Source of the DNA: Candidatus Babeliales bacterium
GTDB taxonomy: Bacteria > Babelota > Babeliae > Babelales > JACPOV01
Direction: 5' to 3'
DNA: 6,440 nucleotides
Assembly (NCBI GenBank): GCA_020050475.1
Contig: JAGVKP010000018.1
Span: forward strand, 1 to 6,440
In this document: positions 1 through 6,145 of the stretch, piece by piece
Layout of the letters: every line of letters begins with the position of its first letter
How positions within the stretch are numbered: position 1 is the stretch's first letter
Translations under genes and position numbers: made by a program
Notes under the pieces: model-generated
Seen by the model: the letters and a program-made list of their open reading frames with translations, nothing else
What the model was told of the DNA's origin: nothing
The model's database searches: none

Positions 1-633
1 AACCAAAAACTGCTTGATGTCGTGACTGAAAATGTCTCCATGATTGATGCATTTGCCATGATTAACGGCGTATTACATCGATCGGTCAAATCAATCGCCG
101 ATATTATCAAAAAGCCGGGGCATATCAATGTCGATTTTGCTGACGTACGGGCAATTATGAAAGATCGCGGGTTGGCCGTAATGGCCACCGGATCAGCTAC
201 CGGCCCGGATCGCGCGCAAAAAGCAGCGCAGCAAGCAATCAGTTCGCCGCTTTTAGAAAATATGAGCATTACCGGCGCTCATGGGGTACTTTTAAATATC
301 ACCGGCGGTAAAAATCTTGGCCTGCATGAAATTCGCATCGTCGCTTCGCTTATTTACGAGCAGGCAGATGAGGATGCTAATATTATTCTGGGCTCGGTGA
401 TCGATGAAGCGCTGACTGATGAACTACGCGTGACGCTGATTGCGACCGGATTTGAGCAACCAACAGTCGAAAAAGAGGCAGCGCCGCAAACCGCACACCT
501 CAAATCAGCTTCACAAGAATCGGCAAAACGCATTTCATACGAAACGCAAGCGCAACCAGCGACGCTCGATCTTGATGATCTTGATGTGCCAACTTTCATG
601 CGCCATAAAAAACAATCAGAAGAAAGCATCTAA
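1..633 (+). CDS. ftsZ: Cell division protein FtsZ, C-terminal part (5' end outside window)
   Basis: FtsZ is the tubulin-like GTPase that polymerises into the cytoplasmic Z-ring and recruits the division machinery to the inner membrane. The reading frame is open from base 1, so the GTP-binding N-terminal domain lies off the left edge and the GTG at 22 is not the true start. In the 210 visible residues, NVDFAD (43-48) is the T7 synergy loop whose Asp residues complete the GTPase site of the neighbouring subunit. The following ATGSATGPDRA segment and the SPLLE/GVLLNITGG strand region match the FtsZ C-terminal domain. A low-complexity linker rich in Ala, Gln, Lys and Ser covers about 150-190. The last 18 residues contain DLDVPTFMRHKK, the conserved C-terminal peptide that binds FtsA/ZipA-type anchors. 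The gene is intact here and ends at a TAA followed by a strong hairpin terminator. It is convergent with the beta-helix genes and shows no functional link to them. Confidence 0.95.
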   Translation, partial: NQKLLDVVTENVSMIDAFAMINGVLHRSVKSIADIIKKPGHINVDFADVRAIMKDRGLAVMATGSATGPDRAQKAAQQAISSPLLENMSITGAHGVLLNITGGKNLGLHEIRIVASLIYEQADEDANIILGSVIDEALTDELRVTLIATGFEQPTVEKEAAPQTAHLKSASQESAKRISYETQAQPATLDLDDLDVPTFMRHKKQSEESI

Positions 634-640
634 AAAGAGG

Positions 641-672
641 GGCCGCTGCCGTTGCGGTGGCCTGTATTTTTT
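641..672 (+). terminator. Rho-independent terminator of ftsZ, weakly bidirectional
   Basis: A 9-bp stem (641-649 with 654-662, GGCC at its base, two G-U pairs) closes a CGTT loop. It is followed by TGTA and a run of six T (667-672). It starts 8 nt after the ftsZ stop. On the minus strand the two G-U pairs become A-C mismatches, but an A-tract at 632-636 gives that strand a T-run, so the site could also terminate gene A transcripts less efficiently. The T-run overlaps the gene A stop codon (671-673). Confidence 0.85.
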
Positions 673-2008
673 AACTCACGACACCAATATTCGTCCATGG
701 CACCGCAACTGAATTCAAGTTATTTGCTGCTGGATTGGCAAAAGAAGTACCGGCCACCCCAGAAAACTGGTTTAATGGCGCGATACCATTACGCAGCGCT
801 ACATCTTTACTAAAAAGACTGGTATTAACTCCCGCTCCCGTGACGCGTATACCGAACGAAGCAGTCGTTCCCACGTTGGTACTGATAAGACTATCAACTA
901 CCGCCCACTCAATACCTGAATTAGTCGGATAATCAATACCATAGCACGTTCCCAAAATGCTCGAATTATTAGTTGAAATACAGCGCAATAAAGTACCGGC
1001 GCCACTCCCATTAATACTAAACCCCCGCGTATCATTAAGCGCAGAGTTGGCAATCGCGTGACACTGAATAAACGTTTCGGCAAATGATGATCCTAATGCT
1101 CCCGTAAGCTGAAATCCGTTACAAGTACCTCCGGATGAACTATTTGAAATCGCTGCACAATCTTCATATAAATTACTGCTCGTACTTGCCAAACTAAAAC
1201 CGGCCATCGTCGTAGTAGCGCTATTTTGCAGGACAAGGCAGGTGCTCAAGCGACTCGCGCTCATGATCGTTCCATCGATCCCGATAAACGAACCGGTGGT
1301 TACCGAATTGCCCTCGATTTGAATATCAGAAAATCTACTTGCTTGCACCGAACCAATCTGCAATCCGGTCAAACTGCCGGCGCTGATCGTATTTGCATAC
1401 AGCGCAAGGGATGAAAGTTCGCACGTTGAACAATTAGCAAGCAAAATAAGGCGCAAGGTGACCGTATTGGGATTATTCGTATTGGCAATCGCGCAATTAG
1501 TAAAGGTCAGATGGCGGCATCCGGTCAATGATACCACCGCATCATTTGCCCCGATCACCGCATTTTGGCAGCAGCGGTAAAATTGGCAATCACTAATCGT
1601 AAGATTGAGCACCGGATTAATTGACCCATCAGCGGTAATACCCCGCTGCCCGCACCGCTCGATAATAAGATTGCTCATCGTAATTAATGAACAGTTATTA
1701 TCGATTGATATACCAAAATTAGTCATATCAGAGATGTTCCCATTCCGGATCACGATGTTGGTAAACCCAGAGTTGACCACGATACCATTCACCCCGGTCG
1801 CACTATTAGTCTGCTGAATAATAAATCCCCCAAGATCAAAAACGACGTCACTTGCTGAAATAACAACGAATGAATCATTGGCGACAGCCGCAACCTGCAA
1901 TGATACCCCTAATTTATAGATCCCCGGCTGATCAATCGTCAGCTCAACACTCTGCAGCGAAAATATAGTGAGTGCGAAGAACCAAAAAACCAAAAATCTT
2001 AAGATCAT
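671..2008 (-). CDS. Gene A: secreted right-handed beta-helix repeat protein
   Basis: Predicted exported protein of 445 residues; molecular function unknown. Residues 1-20 form a very hydrophobic signal peptide (MILRFLVFWFFALTIF), probably cleaved just before VELTIDQPG. The conserved module (21-120) contains SASDVVFDLGGF and IVIRNG, a beta-helix opening pattern. A Cys-rich middle block includes C-S-T-C at 193-196, matched in gene C. Seven repeats then follow, with a Gly before a hydrophobic residue at 215, 243, 270, 298, 329, 357 and 386, and often C-x-A-x-x-N-S near the end of each unit. The tail has NQFSGVAG (413-420) and PWTN (437-440). ATG 2008 is preceded by AAAAAAGAGAG with 6 nt spacing. 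It is the last gene of the presumed D-C-B-A operon, and its stop abuts the ftsZ terminator. No polysaccharide-lyase or hydrolase active site was recognised. The beta-helix fold is inferred from repeat character; adhesin or glycan-binding function is speculation. Confidence 0.88.
   Translation of the reverse strand: MILRFLVFWFFALTIFSLQSVELTIDQPGIYKLGVSLQVAAVANDSFVVISASDVVFDLGGFIIQQTNSATGVNGIVVNSGFTNIVIRNGNISDMTNFGISIDNNCSLITMSNLIIERCGQRGITADGSINPVLNLTISDCQFYRCCQNAVIGANDAVVSLTGCRHLTFTNCAIANTNNPNTVTLRLILLANCSTCELSSLALYANTISAGSLTGLQIGSVQASRFSDIQIEGNSVTTGSFIGIDGTIMSASRLSTCLVLQNSATTTMAGFSLASTSSNLYEDCAAISNSSSGGTCNGFQLTGALGSSFAETFIQCHAIANSALNDTRGFSINGSGAGTLLRCISTNNSSILGTCYGIDYPTNSGIEWAVVDSLISTNVGTTASFGIRVTGAGVNTSLFSKDVALRNGIAPLNQFSGVAGTSFANPAANNLNSVAVPWTNIGVVS
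773..1372 (-). repeat. Gene A: seven ~28-residue protein repeats
   Basis: Translated repeats cover residues 213-412. Successive Gly anchors are 28, 27, 28, 31, 28 and 29 residues apart. Typical units read GFSLAS, GFQLTG or GFSING at the start and have a C-x-A/S-x-x-N-S/N element about 15-20 residues later. They are degenerate in protein and not recognisable as direct repeats in DNA. Confidence 0.75.
1923..1945 (-). repeat. Conserved 23-nt ELTIDQPG-coding element, copy in gene A
   Basis: This 23-nt stretch encodes ELTIDQPG just after the signal peptide. It is identical over 23 nt to 3210-3232 in gene B, has 2 differences from 5985-6007 in gene D and 5 from 4596-4618 in gene C. Every difference is at a third codon position and silent, so selection acts on the peptide. 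Confidence 0.85.
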
Positions 2009-2014
2009 CGAGTT

Positions 2015-2025
2015 CTCTCTTTTTT
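2015..2025 (-). promoter_or_regulatory. Ribosome binding site of gene A, overlapping gene B stop
   Basis: AAAAAAGAGAG lies 6 nt before ATG 2008 and overlaps the TAA stop of gene B (2024-2026). The same 11 nt precede gene D at 6079-6089. The overlap of stop and binding site suggests translational coupling of B and A. Confidence 0.7.
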
Positions 2026-3295
2026 ATGCAGGCACCGATAAATTGGTCCATGGCGTTGAGCCAGATCCATTAATATTAGTTGAAGCAACGGTCGTCACCG
2101 CACCACCCGCGACTCCGCTAAATTGGTTCGCGCCGACCGTCGTATTATTACTAAATGCGCGATTGCGCGCAAAAAGGATATTGGTCCCGGCAAGTAACTC
2201 CGCACCAAAGCTATTGGCAGGCGTCGACCCGCGATTACGATTGAAAAGACAATCAATAATTGCTGTATTAGTAGCATTTGCTGCCACGAATACACCAGAT
2301 GATGTAAGATTGGAGGAGTTATTTAACGCAATCGATCTTCTGACAAGGTTAGCATCGCCTCCAGAAAGTATAAGTTGAAATTGATCAATAGCATTTTGAG
2401 TTGTGTTTGCACAGGCACTGCATGAATCAATGATATTGTTGCGAGAGTCTATGAATCTGATAGCTCCTAATAAAGATGCTGTTCCGTTAACAACGCTTTG
2501 CAAAACAAGATTACTTTGCGAAGCGTTTTCTATCGTGATAGCAATAAAGCCACCTTGATTATTTGATAAATACGAAACATTCTTAAGAATATTATTAAGG
2601 TTACCTATTTGCTGATACGAAGTATTGGTACAGAAAGCCACCGTAACATCTGAAAAAAAGACATTTTGACTTGTCAGTAATCGAATACCACCAGCGACTA
2701 CCGTTGCCGATGAGTAAATTTTCATGCGTTGAACGGTACATGCAGAAATTGAATTAGCATTTAAAATTCTTGAAAGTGAGTAATTTGCATCTGAAATCAA
2801 AATATCAGAAAGTAAAATTCGCGATGATCCAATCAAATCTAAGGCATTAATTAAGGGATTCGCACTACTACATCTGGTAAATTGGCACCCTTGAATCGTC
2901 AGATCAGTTACGGATGTCGCTAAAACTCCGCCAGCACATTGACCAACCTTCATATTTTCTATCAGGATGCGTGAGGCACCTGAACCGATTGATATTGCCG
3001 TCTGCGTAACCCCACGAATCATACCATTGCGTATGACGATATCGCTCAAATTCGAATTAATCAGAATGCCATCTACTTCAGCAACCGCATTTCCCTGAAA
3101 AATGACAAACTCTCCCAAATCGAATATGACGTCGCTACTCGCGATGACAATAATTTGATCTGGGCCGGCCGCGGGCAAACTCACTATCGATGCCCCTAAT
3201 TCGTAAATTCCCGGCTGATCAATCGTCAGCTCGATTGCAGATGCAATCCAACTCAAGCAACACGTCAGCACCAAATTTTTAATAAGAAGTTTCAT
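2024..3295 (-). CDS. Gene B: secreted right-handed beta-helix repeat protein
   Basis: Predicted exported protein of 423 residues; function unknown. The start is ATG 3295, which gives a textbook signal peptide MKLLIKNLVLTCCLSWIASA with an A-S-A cleavage site immediately before IELTIDQPG. A longer frame from TTG 3316 would add seven non-signal residues directly after the gene C stop and is less likely. GGAG (3307-3310) is a possible binding site with a rather long 11-nt spacer. The N-terminal module holds SSDVIFDLGEF and IVIRNG. Repeats of 28-30 residues are anchored near 249, 277, 305, 334, 364 and 394, with a longer gap from 203 to 249. The tail has QFSGVAGG and TPWTNLSVPA. The core is distinctly A+T-rich compared with genes A and C (32% G+C in 2521-2640 against about 46% in 1381-1500), unlike the conserved ends. 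It is 21 nt after C and 15 nt before A in the presumed operon. Confidence 0.87.
   Translation of the reverse strand: MKLLIKNLVLTCCLSWIASAIELTIDQPGIYELGASIVSLPAAGPDQIIVIASSDVIFDLGEFVIFQGNAVAEVDGILINSNLSDIVIRNGMIRGVTQTAISIGSGASRILIENMKVGQCAGGVLATSVTDLTIQGCQFTRCSSANPLINALDLIGSSRILLSDILISDANYSLSRILNANSISACTVQRMKIYSSATVVAGGIRLLTSQNVFFSDVTVAFCTNTSYQQIGNLNNILKNVSYLSNNQGGFIAITIENASQSNLVLQSVVNGTASLLGAIRFIDSRNNIIDSCSACANTTQNAIDQFQLILSGGDANLVRRSIALNNSSNLTSSGVFVAANATNTAIIDCLFNRNRGSTPANSFGAELLAGTNILFARNRAFSNNTTVGANQFSGVAGGAVTTVASTNINGSGSTPWTNLSVPA
2034..2050 (-). repeat. C-terminal WTNLSV-coding 17-nt repeat, copy in gene B
   Basis: Seventeen bases encoding the WTNLSV tail are identical to 3327-3343 at the end of gene C. 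The codon identity at Leu and Ser, which could vary silently, suggests recent duplication or gene conversion between B and C. Confidence 0.7.
2129..2689 (-). repeat. Gene B: ~29-residue protein repeats
   Basis: Residues 203-389 show the family repeat with anchors at 203, 249, 277, 305, 334 and 364, and the tail anchor at 394. Spacings are 46, 28, 28, 29, 30 and 30. The first interval is too long for one unit and may hold an insertion or a repeat too degenerate to recognise. Unit endings such as C-L-F-N-R-N and A-L-N-N-S-S match the other paralogues. Confidence 0.65.
3210..3232 (-). repeat. Conserved 23-nt ELTIDQPG-coding element, copy in gene B
   Basis: Identical over 23 nt to the gene A copy at 1923-1945. 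It encodes ELTIDQPG at residues 22-29, directly after the predicted signal peptidase site. Confidence 0.85.
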
Positions 3296-3316
3296 ATCTT
3301 GGCACACTCCATTCAA

Positions 3317-4687
3317 TCATCCGGGTACCGATAAATTGGTCCAGGGAATAGTTGGGGTTGACACGGCAGTCGAGGCATGTATCGAAACAGATGCAAGCGC
3401 AACACCGGTAAACTGATTAGTGCCGCCGGTCGTATTATTGGCAAAACCGATATTACGCGCAAACATATTCGTGCCAGTATTATTCACCCCAGTACCATTT
3501 CCAGGCGCTCCCGTCACCGAATTGGTCATAAAAATACTATCGACAATCGTATTTGAGTTACCATTGACAATAGAAAAACCGGTAACGTTATTGGCCCCAG
3601 CCGCACCGGTATTATTTGTCGCATGACACTGCGTAAATGAATTGGTATTGGCAAGTGTACCAGCAACAACATCCCCCAGTAAATAACCCCGGAAGTTTGA
3701 GCCGGCAGTTATTGAACAGCCATTTACTTTGCATTCCTGAAAAGTACAATTACTCGCCCCATTTAAAAAAAAGCCGACATTAAGGGTATTATTCGTCGCC
3801 GAAATCAGGCCATTAACGATGCAGCGCAATACGGTAATATTGACAACATCACCAAAAAAATTGAACCCGGTAAAAGAGCCGGCTGTACACCCCGTTAACC
3901 AACAGGAATCGAGCGTAGCCTCACTCGAAGTGGCAACCGCTTCATCTACCTGAAAGCCGATAAGCGAACCGGTCGTCGTACATCCACGAATAATACAATT
4001 ACTGATCCGTTGGCCGGTACTTGATGCAGCAACTGGCGTTTGTAATCTAATGCCGATAAACGAAGTAATGGCACTTCCTTGAATGAGCACACCGTCGACA
4101 TTACAATCCAGGCAGTTATTAAGCAGAATAATCGTCAGCGTTGAGCTTGCTCCACCGCTGGTTGAGCAGGTGATATCGCTCATTGCAAGTGCATTGCAAA
4201 AAGCGGCACTGATCACCGTCGTAGCCCCTACACCAGCACTGCAGCCAAAAAAAGAGCAGCGGCTCACGCTTGATTGGATGATAGGCGAACCGGAGTTACC
4301 ATTCAATGCTAGCCCTTGCTGCGCACAGAATTCAAACCAGATACGGTCAATCGTAATGCGGCTACATCCACTTCCTACCGCAATCCCAGTCCGCGAGACG
4401 CTCCGAATCGTACCGTTTTTGATCGTAACGTCATTAAGTCCACCAGCCACCACAATACCATCGACGTTTGCGGTCGCATTGGTCTGATTCAATAAAAAGC
4501 CACCCAAATCGAATACGACGTCCGATGCCGTAATATTCACGATTGAATCGGCACCAGATGGTGCTGAAAATATACTTTGGCCGAGCAGATAGTACCCCGG
4601 TTGGTCGATGGTTAGCTCCACGCAGTGGCAAAACCAACTGCTCATGAAGAGCACTGTCGCTGCGATAAATTTTTTTATTTTCATCAT
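3317..4687 (-). CDS. Gene C: secreted right-handed beta-helix repeat protein
   Basis: Predicted exported protein of 456 residues; function unknown. It starts with two consecutive ATG codons (4687, 4684). An AGG at 4696-4698, inside the TAG stop of gene D, lies 8 nt upstream, which favours 4687. The signal peptide is MMKIKKFIAATVLFMSSWFCHC, followed by VELTIDQPGYYLLG. The N-terminal module has TASDVVFDLGGF and VTIKNGTIR. C-L-D-C at 192-195 sits within one residue of the C-S-T-C of gene A, and the surrounding TLTIILLNNC resembles TLRLILLANC there, so A and C look like the closest pair. Repeats anchor at Gly 212, 244, 274, 305, 334, 370 and 400, with the tail anchor at 428. The tail has NQFTGVA and IPWTNLSVPG. 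The protein is rich in Cys, Asn, Thr and Gly. A run of eight T in the coding strand (3765-3772) encodes Phe-Phe, but the frame is intact. Beta-helix fold is inferred; no active site was recognised. Confidence 0.88.
   Translation of the reverse strand: MMKIKKFIAATVLFMSSWFCHCVELTIDQPGYYLLGQSIFSAPSGADSIVNITASDVVFDLGGFLLNQTNATANVDGIVVAGGLNDVTIKNGTIRSVSRTGIAVGSGCSRITIDRIWFEFCAQQGLALNGNSGSPIIQSSVSRCSFFGCSAGVGATTVISAAFCNALAMSDITCSTSGGASSTLTIILLNNCLDCNVDGVLIQGSAITSFIGIRLQTPVAASSTGQRISNCIIRGCTTTGSLIGFQVDEAVATSSEATLDSCWLTGCTAGSFTGFNFFGDVVNITVLRCIVNGLISATNNTLNVGFFLNGASNCTFQECKVNGCSITAGSNFRGYLLGDVVAGTLANTNSFTQCHATNNTGAAGANNVTGFSIVNGNSNTIVDSIFMTNSVTGAPGNGTGVNNTGTNMFARNIGFANNTTGGTNQFTGVALASVSIHASTAVSTPTIPWTNLSVPG
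3327..3343 (-). repeat. C-terminal WTNLSV-coding 17-nt repeat, copy in gene C
   Basis: Identical to 2034-2050 in gene B. Together with the 23-nt identity between A and B at the N-terminal end, it shows that gene ends are more alike than gene centres. Confidence 0.7.
3419..4060 (-). repeat. Gene C: seven ~30-residue protein repeats
   Basis: Residues 210-423. Spacings between Gly anchors are 32, 30, 31, 29, 36, 30 and 28. Units begin IGIRL, IGFQV, TGFNF, VGFFL, RGYLL, TGFSI and TGVNN, and most carry one or two Cys in the second half. Confidence 0.75.
4596..4618 (-). repeat. Conserved 23-nt ELTIDQPG-coding element, copy in gene C
   Basis: Encodes ELTIDQPG at residues 24-31. It differs from the gene A copy at five bases, all third codon positions and all silent. 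Confidence 0.8.
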
Positions 4688-4696
4688 ACAATTGAC

Positions 4697-6073
4697 CTAT
4701 GGCAAGACCTGTAAATTACTCCACGGCGTCGCACCGGCTGCATTAATATTGCCAGTGGTTCCCGCGCCTATTGAAGTTCCGGCAACATTTTCAAACTGAT
4801 TAAGAGGACCCGTATCATTATTGAATGCAATATTGCGCGAAATCAGATCATTGAGCAAGGCACCGAGAAAAAAACCGCGTGAAACCCCAACTGCGTTACC
4901 AAAATTACGCGAAAATTGGCAATCAATAACAGTCGAATTGCTGCTTGAATTAAGAATAACGCCACCGCCTACCGCAAAATTAAGCGAGGTATTGCGCGAC
5001 CCTTCAAAACCGATGACCGTACTCCGTTCAGAGCCATCAAGAAAAAAACCGTACGTCGAACCACCATTAATGACGCTTGATAAACAGGTATTGTCGATTG
5101 CCAGGCACCCGATATAAATATTAAGCGGTGCCGTCACTGCGTAAAAACCGATAAGCCCATCATTACCAGCATTATTTGAAAACACGGTATTATTTAATAC
5201 CTTGCAATCGATTAAAAGATTATTCTGCGCAAGATTAATCAAATAAAAAAACCATACGGTATTATTAAGATTACTAATATCGGCACTATTATTTCTAAAA
5301 ATACACTGATTAAAATAGTTTTGACTCGAAGCATCAATAATAAAACCGCGAATGATATTACCGGTTCCCAAAAAGCGATTATCGATCTGATTGCATCCTA
5401 CGAAGCGATTACGAAATGATGAAGTAAGCCGGTAAAAAGAGACGGTGCGCGTCGCTGCCGGTGCAAGATTATTTCCCACTATTGCCACCTGCTCAAAATA
5501 ACAGTTATTGGATGAGGCAATCGTGACGAATGCATTATCAGCGCCAACCGCACTGGCAATGCGCAGGCGATTCATCAAAGCATTTTTTACCATGACCCCC
5601 GAGCAGGTTGAAAGCAAAAGCACTGGGTTATTTTGCGCCGTATCAGTGCCATAAAAATTACAATCAATTACTTGGCAGTTGGTGGATGATTGGAAATTGA
5701 TGGCAGTAGTCGCCAGGCTTTCAAATTTAATATCTTGAATCAAGATTGCGTTATTGAGGCCATTCAATACAATATGCGGCCCAGTAAATCCACGCAAAAT
5801 ACCATTTTTAATCACAACGTTACTGACCGAACTACTGAGCGAAATGCCGTTGACTGATGCGACAGCACCAATTTGGGATACGACGTTCGTATTTAAATCA
5901 AGAGTGACATTACTCGTCGTAATGACGATCGCCGTATCGGCTGCGATTGGATTAATCGTCAGCGAATTTCCCAGCACATAGACGCCCGGTTGATCAATCG
6001 TGAGCTCAACCGCTTTTAAAGCAAGAGATTTGGCCAGTATGAAGAGTACTAAAAACAACTTGTGATTTTTCAC
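4697..6073 (-). CDS. Gene D: secreted right-handed beta-helix repeat protein
   Basis: Predicted exported protein of 458 residues; function unknown. GTG 6073 is chosen because AAAAAAGAGAG (6079-6089) stands 5 nt before it, as for gene A. The frame also has a GTG at 6079, but that codon overlaps the binding site. The signal peptide is MKNHKLFLVLFILAKSLALKA, followed by VELTIDQPGVYVLG. The usual ASDVVFDLGGF is replaced by TSNVTLDLNTN, making this the most divergent module of the four, although VVIKNG is kept. Repeats are very regular, with anchors at 213, 243, 276, 309, 342, 371, 400 and 429. Units such as GFII..., FYLI..., GFYAV..., GFFL... end with C-x-x-x-x-N-N/T. The tail reads NQFENVAG and PWSNLQVLP, with Ser replacing Thr in PWTN. 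Asn content is high and part of the gene is A+T-rich (14 G+C in 60 bases at 5221-5280). It is probably the first gene of the D-C-B-A operon, 9 nt before C. Confidence 0.87.
   Translation of the reverse strand: MKNHKLFLVLFILAKSLALKAVELTIDQPGVYVLGNSLTINPIAADTAIVITTSNVTLDLNTNVVSQIGAVASVNGISLSSSVSNVVIKNGILRGFTGPHIVLNGLNNAILIQDIKFESLATTAINFQSSTNCQVIDCNFYGTDTAQNNPVLLLSTCSGVMVKNALMNRLRIASAVGADNAFVTIASSNNCYFEQVAIVGNNLAPAATRTVSFYRLTSSFRNRFVGCNQIDNRFLGTGNIIRGFIIDASSQNYFNQCIFRNNSADISNLNNTVWFFYLINLAQNNLLIDCKVLNNTVFSNNAGNDGLIGFYAVTAPLNIYIGCLAIDNTCLSSVINGGSTYGFFLDGSERSTVIGFEGSRNTSLNFAVGGGVILNSSSNSTVIDCQFSRNFGNAVGVSRGFFLGALLNDLISRNIAFNNDTGPLNQFENVAGTSIGAGTTGNINAAGATPWSNLQVLP
4802..5440 (-). repeat. Gene D: seven 29-33-residue protein repeats
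   Basis: Residues 212-424. Spacings are 30, 33, 33, 33, 29, 29 and 29, the most regular series in the window. A unit reads roughly G-F-[FIY]-[LI], then about 5 polar residues, N-x-[LFV]-[IN]-x-C, and a final [FA]-x-x-N-[NST]. This copy shows the family repeat best. Confidence 0.8.
5985..6007 (-). repeat. Conserved 23-nt ELTIDQPG-coding element, copy in gene D
   Basis: Encodes ELTIDQPG at residues 23-30. It has two silent third-position differences from the gene A and gene B copies. Confidence 0.85.
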
Positions 6074-6078
6074 GTACA

Positions 6079-6089
6079 CTCTCTTTTTT
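6079..6089 (-). promoter_or_regulatory. Ribosome binding site of gene D
   Basis: AAAAAAGAGAG with a 5-nt spacer to GTG 6073, the same 11 nt as before gene A. It decides the start in favour of 6073 over the in-frame GTG at 6079. Confidence 0.65.
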
Positions 6090-6098
6090 GGTCAGCCT

Positions 6099-6126
6099 AG
6101 TATATTTGCGCAACTACCTCAAGAAA
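6099..6126 (-). promoter_or_regulatory. Possible sigma-70-type promoter for the D-C-B-A operon
   Basis: On the minus strand TATACT (6104-6099) matches the -10 consensus at 5 of 6 bases. A poor -35 candidate, TTTCTT (6126-6121), is 16 nt upstream. Transcription would start near 6092, leaving a leader of about 20 nt that contains the ribosome binding site. It sits in the only sizeable gap between the paralogues. The weak -35 makes this tentative. Confidence 0.35.
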
Positions 6127-6140
6127 GATTGTGCATCTTT
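6124..6140. repeat. Small inverted repeat downstream of gene E
   Basis: AAAGAT (6124-6129) and ATCTTT (6135-6140) form a perfect 6-bp stem around a 5-nt loop, 6 nt after the gene E stop. It is A+T-rich and lacks a long T-run on the minus strand, so at most it is a weak terminator, an RNA-stability hairpin or a binding site overlapping the proposed -35 region. Confidence 0.35.
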
Positions 6141-6145
6141 GTACC

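Noticed and set aside
22..24. GTG as a start for a 203-residue protein
   Set aside because: The FtsZ similarity continues upstream in frame to base 1, so this is an internal Val codon of a gene cut by the window edge.
440..712. Open frame of 90 codons overlapping the 3' end of ftsZ
   Set aside because: It is out of frame inside the ftsZ linker and runs through the terminator. The Arg/Lys-rich product reflects the frame-shifted linker.
1968..2378. Open frame of 136 codons on the + strand
   Set aside because: It is antisense to genes A and B, spans their junction, and its translation is hydrophobic/Pro-rich low complexity with no recognisable motif. The minus-strand frames are supported by five-way homology.
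3256..3267. Lipoprotein signal in gene B (Cys-Cys in the hydrophobic segment)
   Set aside because: The residue before the first Cys is Thr, not Gly/Ala/Ser, and a good A-S-A signal peptidase I site follows directly before IELTIDQPG.
3296..3316. TTG 3316 as the start of gene B
   Set aside because: It would place polar residues before the signal peptide and has no binding site. ATG 3295 gives a signal peptide matching the paralogues.
4083..4487. Open frame of 134 codons on the + strand
   Set aside because: Antisense shadow of the conserved N-terminal half of gene C, with no binding site or family features.
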